DNA of 9,644 bases from JBFKPQ01 sp041628225 (GTDB taxonomy: Bacteria; Actinomycetota; Acidimicrobiia; Spongiisociales; JAENVV01), in contig JBFKPQ010000084.1 in assembly GCA_041628225.1 (NCBI GenBank), positions 1 to 9,644 of the forward strand, given 5' to 3'. The translations under genes were made by a program, and so were the position numbers. Below are positions 5,945 to 9,644 of this stretch, in pieces. Below the pieces are notes generated by a model. That model was not told the DNA's origin. It saw only the letters and a list, made by a program, of their open reading frames with translations, and did not search any database. Position 1 is the stretch's first letter. Each line of letters opens with the position of its first letter.

Positions 5945-6166
5945 ATGCGCATCGGGAACGTTCTCATCGCCGCCGGGGCGGCGCTCGTCGTGATCGGGGC
6001 ACTCGTCCGGTTCGGGCTCTTCGGATGGTTCGGCAATCTGCCGGGAGACATCCGTACCGAGACCGATAACGCGCGCATCTTCATTCCGATCACGTCGATG
6101 ATCGTGATCAGCGTCGTCCTGACAGTCCTCGCCAACCTCTTCGGCGGGTGGTGGCGGGAGCCCTGA
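5945..6166 (+). CDS. DUF2905-family small membrane protein
   Basis: 73 residues, the normal size of this family. Helix 1 (about 5-25) and helix 2 (about 46-67) are hydrophobic. Between them NLPGDIR (31-37) is the hallmark 'G.LPGDIR' loop of DUF2905, followed by a charged stretch ETDNARI and then FIPITSMIVISVVL, which matches the family's 'F.P.t..i..S.ll' second helix. Function is unknown for the family; it is expected in the cytoplasmic membrane. It stands alone on the plus strand, divergent from the chromate transporter and convergent with the helicase, with 5 bp between the two stop codons. The start is fixed by the ATG 8 nt after the TAGGAT element. Confidence 0.88.
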   Translation: MRIGNVLIAAGAALVVIGALVRFGLFGWFGNLPGDIRTETDNARIFIPITSMIVISVVLTVLANLFGGWWREP

Positions 6167-6171
6167 TCGGC

Positions 6172-7632
6172 TCAGCCGGCGTAGCGACTCGGCTTGGCTA
6201 CCCGCACGGTCAGGTCACGGCCGCCGAAGTCGGTGCCGTGGAGCTTGTCCACGGCGCGCTCCGCCGCCGGGGCGGGCATGTCGACGAAGCCGAAGCCCTT
6301 CGAGCGGCCGGTCTGCTTGTCGGTGATGACAGTGGTGTCGTGGACATCGCCATGGCCGGAGAACAGGCTCCGCAGGTCGGCCTCAGAGGCCGACCACGGA
6401 AGGTTGGCGACGTACAAGCTGGTCGTCTTGGTCTCGGAACGACGGGGACGCGAACGCGGCTCGTGCTCCGGACGCTGAGGACGATCCTTCCGGTCGGCAG
6501 GGGCGCCCGCTCGCAACACGTCGATTCGTGGCTCGGCGATCGGCTCATCCAGGTCCAGGTGGCGCTGCATGCGGCGCGCCGAACGCCGCTGCTCGTGGGT
6601 GATGAGGCTCACGACGGTACCCGTGGCTCCGGCGCGAGCCGTCCGGCCCGACCGGTGCACGTAATCCTTCGCATCGTGCGGCATGTCGTAGTGGATCACC
6701 GAATCGACCGCATCGATGTGGATCCCTCTTGCCGCCACGTCGGTGGCGATCAGGGCCTGTGCCTTTCCGGAGGCGAACGCCTGCAGGGCACGGTTGCGCT
6801 GGTTCTGCGACCGACCGCCATGCAGGGCTACGGCGCCGACGCCATGGCCGACCACCTGCTTCGCCAGCCGATCGGCGCCGCGCCGGGTCCGAGTGAACAC
6901 GATCGCCTGTCCGGTGGCTTCGACCACGTCAACCGTGTGCTGAATGCGGTCGGCATGCCGCACCAGCCAGAAATGGTGCGCGGCATCCATGGTCTCTGGA
7001 TTCAGCGCATCTGCCTCGTGTCGGACCGGATCGCGCTGATAGGCGCGACTCACAACGGACACTTCACCGTCGAGCGTGGCCGAAAACAGCAACGTCTGCC
7101 GGTCGGCCGGCGTCTGGTCGAGGATGCGCCGGACGGCCGGAAGGAAACCCATGTCGGCCATGCGGTCCGCCTCGTCGACGACGACGATGCCGGCGTTTCC
7201 GAGTTCGACGGAACCCTGTTCGATGAGGTCTTCGAGCCGACCCGGGGTGGCGACCAGGATGTCGACGCCCCGGCGCAAGGCGTGCTTCTGGGGGCCGTAG
7301 CCGACTCCGCCGTACACGGCGGCCACGTGACGGTGGGAGGCAGAAGCGAGCGGCTGCAGTTCCTTCTTGATCTGCTCGGCGAGCTCTCGGGTCGGCGCCA
7401 GGATCAGCGCGCTGGGGCGGTGGCGTCGTGCCTTGTCGACCCGGGCCAGCGTCGGGAGTCCGAACGCCAGCGTCTTGCCGGAGCCGGTCGGCGCCTTGCC
7501 GAGGATGTCTCGTCCGGCCAGCGCATCGGGAATGGCGGCGGCCTGGATGGGGAACGGTGTTTCGATGTTTCGGCGGCCAAGGGCGCGCACGAGTGCTTCG
7601 GGAAGCCCGAGATGGGCAAAGGTCGCGGTCAT
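6172..7632 (-). CDS. DEAD-box RNA helicase with C-terminal RRM domain
   Basis: 486 residues. The helicase core is complete: Q motif (F5 to Q30), motif I APTGSGKT (47-54), Ia PTRELA (80-85), Ib TPGR (129-132), II DEAD (153-156), III SAT (184-186), IV IVFTRT (244-249), V TDVAARGIHID (287-297) and VI HRSGRTAR (316-323). After an Arg-rich linker (about 338-380) comes an RNA recognition motif: RNP2 LYVANL (386-391) and RNP1 KGFGFVDM (425-432) with aromatic RNA-stacking positions Y387, F427 and F429. This RRM resembles small bacterial/cyanobacterial Rbp proteins, not the DbpA-type tail. The protein should unwind RNA using ATP; mRNA turnover, ribosome assembly and cold response are the usual roles. 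The start has AGGAG 5 nt upstream. Convergent with DUF2905. Confidence 0.92.
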   Translation of the reverse strand: MTATFAHLGLPEALVRALGRRNIETPFPIQAAAIPDALAGRDILGKAPTGSGKTLAFGLPTLARVDKARRHRPSALILAPTRELAEQIKKELQPLASASHRHVAAVYGGVGYGPQKHALRRGVDILVATPGRLEDLIEQGSVELGNAGIVVVDEADRMADMGFLPAVRRILDQTPADRQTLLFSATLDGEVSVVSRAYQRDPVRHEADALNPETMDAAHHFWLVRHADRIQHTVDVVEATGQAIVFTRTRRGADRLAKQVVGHGVGAVALHGGRSQNQRNRALQAFASGKAQALIATDVAARGIHIDAVDSVIHYDMPHDAKDYVHRSGRTARAGATGTVVSLITHEQRRSARRMQRHLDLDEPIAEPRIDVLRAGAPADRKDRPQRPEHEPRSRPRRSETKTTSLYVANLPWSASEADLRSLFSGHGDVHDTTVITDKQTGRSKGFGFVDMPAPAAERAVDKLHGTDFGGRDLTVRVAKPSRYAG

Positions 7633-7637
7633 GATGA

Positions 7638-7656
7638 CTCCTGGCCCGTCGGGCCA
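7638..7656 (-). promoter_or_regulatory. Helicase ribosome binding site abutted by a short hairpin
   Basis: On the minus strand TGGCCC-GAC-GGGCCA (7656-7642) can form a 6-bp stem with a 3-nt loop. It ends in the first base of AGGAG (7642-7638), which lies 5 nt before the ATG at 7632. A stem touching the Shine-Dalgarno sequence could affect ribosome access to the mRNA of this helicase; that is inference. Confidence 0.5.
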
Positions 7657-7809
7657 TAGATGATGTTGCCGTGTCTCGCTCGATCCGCGGTGCCATCACC
7701 GTTGGGGCGAGGTCGGCTGAAGAGGCGGTCCAACCGGGGTGAGAACCAAAGGCCGTGTGATCACCGAGGAAGCGTGTTGCGCTGGCCTCCACCCGGTGCG
7801 GCCGGAAGA
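7657..7809 (-). other. Noncoding leader region of the helicase gene
   Basis: I find no convincing gene on either strand here. If the -10 candidate upstream is right, this is most of a helicase 5' leader of about 170 nt. It contains an 8-bp palindrome GTGATCAC at 7757-7764 but no recognisable riboswitch or known RNA element. Confidence 0.35.
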
Positions 7810-7818
7810 ACGGTACCA
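7810..7818 (-). promoter_or_regulatory. Candidate extended -10 promoter for the helicase
   Basis: On the minus strand TGGTACCGT combines a TGN extension with TACCGT (TANNNT). It is the only such hexamer on the minus strand that I found in the 269-bp gap before the helicase. Start of transcription would be near 7803, giving a long leader. No -35 is clear, which an extended -10 can tolerate. Confidence 0.35.
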
Positions 7819-7885
7819 CAACGGGCGCGATCTGCGAGGACCGAGTGGGCCAAAGGTCCCATTCGGGTTGACACCGGCCCGAAAG

Positions 7886-7917
7886 AGGAGGACGGTGGAC
7901 AATGTCGAGGAAGGGAG
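7886..7917 (+). promoter_or_regulatory. Two alternative ribosome binding sites for the propeller gene
   Basis: AGGAGG at 7886-7891 lies 10 nt before the ATG at 7902. GGGAG at 7913-7917 lies 5 nt before an in-frame GTG at 7923. The second spacing and the resulting signal peptide (beginning RSRLALAF) are more typical; the first uses an ATG and the stronger core. The sequence alone does not decide between them. Confidence 0.6.
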
Positions 7918-9257
7918 ATGACGTGCGTTCTCGCCTCGCCCTCGCCTTCGCCCTCATGGGGCTGTTCTCGCTGGCGATCCCTGCTGCGGCACTGACGCCG
8001 GGCTCGGTCGTCTGGCACGACGAGATCCACATTGCCAATGGGCACTACGGCCCTGATCTCGTGGAAGGCGCGGCAGGACGAATCGTGATGGTCGGCTCGC
8101 AGGTGACCGCCGCGGGAGACCAAGACATCAGAATCAGGACCTACTCCGCCACCGGCTCGCTGCTCTGGGACACCACGTTCGACAGGGCCGGTGGATACGA
8201 GTTCGCCACTGATCTCGTCGTGACGCCCAAGCACGTACTGGTCGTCGGCGGCGCTCAGGACGCCAGTGCCGACGTAGATGCGCTGGTACTCAAGTACGAC
8301 GCCAAGACGGGCAGCCTCCTGTGGGCATCATGGTGGGATGGAGGCTACGGAGAGGACGCCCACCTGGGTGTCGCAGTGTCGGGGAACGCCATCGCCGTGG
8401 CAGGCCAGACGGCGCGCTCCACTGCGTTCGACTTCGACGGATTGGTGCAGGTCTACAAACTCACCGACGGGTCGCTCATCTGGTCGACCACGTATGACGC
8501 CACGGGCGGTTGGGACAACTTCAACGATGTCACCATCGCGACCGGGCGCATCGTTGCTGTTGGTCAGGCAAGTGGTACCGACGGGCGTTACGACCTGCTG
8601 GTAGCCGGCTACGACCTCAAGGCAGGAACGCAGCTTTGGCTCCACGCGTACGATCCCGGGTACTCCGCGCGCGGTCTGGCGGTGGCGGCCAGCGGGAGCT
8701 CGGTCTTCGCCGTCGGCGACGAGACCGCCAGCAGTACCAGCAGCGCCGACGTCATGGTTCGCGCATACGACGCCAAGACGGGGAACCTCGTGTGGAGCGA
8801 CGCTCGCGACTACGGATTCGGGTTCTACGATTCACTCTATGACGTCGACGTGTCGGCCGGTGTCGTCGTCGCGACGGGCGAGGGCCGGTCCACGTTCGGC
8901 TCACCCGACCTGTGGACACTCGCCTATGACGTGGCGACGGGTACGCCGCTCTGGGCGACGAGCTACGACGTCGCCGGAGCGACCGATCAGGCTCGGGCCG
9001 TCGAGATCACGGACTCCCTGGCGGTGATCGCCGGAGCCGGATATGACGGTGACCACGAGTGGGTGGTTCAGGCGTACGATTTGGCGACCGGAGCGATCAT
9101 GTGGACCGACGTTCACGACCGCTCGGGCGGCAGCGACTCGGCGAATGGCATCACATCGCTCGGAAGCTCGATCTTCGTCGTGGGCTCCACCCAGGAAGCC
9201 GGTACCGGCTTCCCTGGTACCCATAGCGACGCCACCATCCGCACCTACCAGCGCTGA
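7902..9257 (+). CDS. Secreted eight-bladed PQQ-like beta-propeller protein
   Basis: 451 residues from the ATG, or 444 from the GTG at 7923. Residues 11-30 are a signal-peptide core ending AAA before LT. The rest is eight copies of a roughly 52-residue repeat, '(D)..V..YD..TG.LLW...YD......', with repeat Trp at 38, 89, 141, 194, 246, 298, 351 and 401. The last segment, DATIRTYQR (443-451), supplies the strand missing from the first blade, whose TGxxxW part is GSVVW (34-38): a 'Velcro' ring closure. Eight blades with a Trp-docking motif match the PQQ-dehydrogenase fold. However, blade spacing is short, the protein is far smaller than those enzymes, and I see no cofactor or Ca-binding region, so it is probably a binding or scaffold protein outside the cytoplasm. 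BamB (seven to eight blades) is the other comparison; no lipobox is seen. It is a single gene with its own terminator, divergent from the helicase. Confidence 0.85.
   Translation: MSRKGDDVRSRLALAFALMGLFSLAIPAAALTPGSVVWHDEIHIANGHYGPDLVEGAAGRIVMVGSQVTAAGDQDIRIRTYSATGSLLWDTTFDRAGGYEFATDLVVTPKHVLVVGGAQDASADVDALVLKYDAKTGSLLWASWWDGGYGEDAHLGVAVSGNAIAVAGQTARSTAFDFDGLVQVYKLTDGSLIWSTTYDATGGWDNFNDVTIATGRIVAVGQASGTDGRYDLLVAGYDLKAGTQLWLHAYDPGYSARGLAVAASGSSVFAVGDETASSTSSADVMVRAYDAKTGNLVWSDARDYGFGFYDSLYDVDVSAGVVVATGEGRSTFGSPDLWTLAYDVATGTPLWATSYDVAGATDQARAVEITDSLAVIAGAGYDGDHEWVVQAYDLATGAIMWTDVHDRSGGSDSANGITSLGSSIFVVGSTQEAGTGFPGTHSDATIRTYQR
8295..8782 (+). repeat. 17-bp exact direct repeat within propeller blades
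   Basis: TACGACGCCAAGACGGG occurs at 8295-8311 and again at 8766-8782. Both encode YDAKTG before the blade Trp at 141 and 298, 157 residues (three blades) apart. The identity is at DNA level, so it suggests recent blade duplication or gene conversion, though a conserved peptide with the same codon preference is a simpler explanation. Confidence 0.7.
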
Positions 9258-9264
9258 CCGATCA

Positions 9265-9290
9265 GGGCGGGGCGCTCCGGCGCTCCGCCC
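9265..9290 (+). terminator. Hairpin terminator of the propeller gene
   Basis: Stem GGGCGGGGCGC (9265-9275) pairs with GCGCTCCGCCC (9280-9290) over 11 bp with one G-U. It encloses the tetraloop TCCG, a UNCG-type loop closed by C-G. It begins 7 nt after the stop codon and is followed by GTTCGTTCG, a weak U-rich tail. Confidence 0.8.
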
Positions 9291-9395
9291 GTTCGTTCGA
9301 AGGAGTAACGCCTCTCGCGGCCACCGTGCGGCACAGGCCTGTCCGGAACCGTTCGTGAGCGTCCGGCCAAGGGCTCGCATCCCGGCCCGATCACG

Positions 9396-9401
9396 TAGGG
9401 T
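9396..9401 (+). promoter_or_regulatory. -10 element of a leaderless promoter (SRPBCC gene)
   Basis: TAGGGT fits TANNNT and ends 8 nt before the ATG at 9409, the same spacing as at 1051, 1716 and 5945. AGGG within it could alternatively serve as a weak Shine-Dalgarno sequence. It sits 105 bp after the upstream hairpin terminator; nothing else is seen in that gap. Confidence 0.5.
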
Positions 9402-9408
9402 TCGAACG

Positions 9409-9644
9409 ATGCTCAGGTTCTTGGGAGAGCTCGACGTCGACCCACCGCCGCAGGCTGCCTTCGGCCTGTTGGCCGACATGGCGGTTCTCGACCGATGGAA
9501 TCCGAATGTCGACGGCTCGGAGCGAATCGGCGGCGAGCACCTCGCCGTGGGGTCCACGTACCGGTCGACGGTCGTCAACGGGCCGGTTCGGATGACGGCG
9601 CGATCTGAGCTGATGCGAGTCGAACCGGGCCGATTCGTCGAGTA
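9409..9644 (+). CDS. SRPBCC-fold protein (polyketide cyclase/START-like), N-terminal part
   Basis: The frame starts with MLRFLGELDVDPPPQ and is still open at the window edge, giving 78 complete codons of a protein normally about 140-160 residues long. The pattern fits the SRPBCC helix-grip fold: a first strand (residues 1-9), then two short helices with PPPQAAFGLLADMAVLDRWNPNV, where 'A..l.D...l..W.p.v' is the family signature, then strands around VGSTYRSTV, VRMTARSELMRVEP and GRFVEY. Such proteins bind hydrophobic ligands in a deep cavity; the ligand cannot be told. The ATG is chosen from the TANNNT element 8 nt upstream. It is the first gene after a terminator, so it starts a new transcript. 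Confidence 0.82.
   Translation, partial: MLRFLGELDVDPPPQAAFGLLADMAVLDRWNPNVDGSERIGGEHLAVGSTYRSTVVNGPVRMTARSELMRVEPGRFVE

Noticed and set aside
4089..5993. Plus-strand open frame of 634 codons
   Set aside because: It runs antisense through the secreted protein and the whole chromate transporter. Its translation is Arg/His/Asp/Gln-rich low-complexity sequence without a domain, as expected opposite a GC-rich gene with strong third-position bias.
6148..7659. Plus-strand open frame of 503 codons opposite the helicase
   Set aside because: The opposite strand encodes every DEAD-box motif plus an RRM in order; this frame has no recognisable domain.
7868..7873. TTGACA in front of the propeller gene, a perfect -35 hexamer
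   Set aside because: No -10-like hexamer lies 16-19 bp downstream (the sequence there is GACGGT/CGGTGG), and the region is occupied by the ribosome binding site.
8901..9578. Minus-strand frame of 225 codons across the window's right end
   Set aside because: It covers the last propeller blades, a terminator and the SRPBCC start in antisense. Both plus-strand genes have clear family signatures.
1..9644. Defence system, CRISPR array, mobile element or biosynthetic cluster
   Set aside because: No repeats with spacers, no transposase, integrase, nuclease or toxin-antitoxin pair, and no assembly-line enzymes are present; the genes are mostly unrelated single units.

Overview
The window is GC-rich, densely packed chromosomal DNA from what looks like an actinomycete. 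The evidence is the high G+C, a DUF664/DinB domain of the kind common in mycothiol-using Actinomycetota, and several genes with a TANNNT -10 hexamer placed so that transcription should begin at or next to the start codon (leaderless mRNA). An Acidimicrobiia-type organism is a reasonable guess, but nothing here proves the class. I see no rRNA, tRNA, CRISPR array, transposase or integrase, and no sharp change in base composition. It reads as ordinary core or flexible chromosome, not a mobile island.

Layout. 1-312: 3' end of a short-chain dehydrogenase (+). 299-1655: two class I SAM-dependent methyltransferases on the minus strand, the first of which overlaps the dehydrogenase tail to tail. 1716-3349: a plus-strand two-gene operon, an alpha/beta-hydrolase fused to a DUF664/DinB domain, with a RidA-like protein coupled by ATGA. 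3351-4688: two small secreted proteins of unknown function on the minus strand, separated by a strong hairpin terminator. 4788-5909: a full-length two-domain chromate-type transporter (minus). It diverges from a 73-residue DUF2905 membrane protein (5945-6166, plus), with back-to-back -10 elements in a 35-bp gap. 6172-7632: a DEAD-box RNA helicase carrying a C-terminal RRM domain (minus), with a possible long leader. 7902-9257: a secreted protein of eight PQQ-like beta-propeller blades (plus), followed by a hairpin terminator with a UCCG loop. 9409-end: start of an SRPBCC-fold protein (plus).

The genes do not form one pathway. Apart from the hydrolase/Rid operon, they look like independent units. 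I found no convincing new multi-gene system. The most distinctive points are two domain fusions (hydrolase-DinB and DEAD-RRM), a Rid protein whose catalytic arginine appears to be replaced, the closed eight-blade propeller, and the recurrence of TANNNT at exactly -13 to -8 of four start codons, which also corrects one gene start. All three convergent gene pairs meet within 5 bp or overlap, leaving no room for separate terminators.
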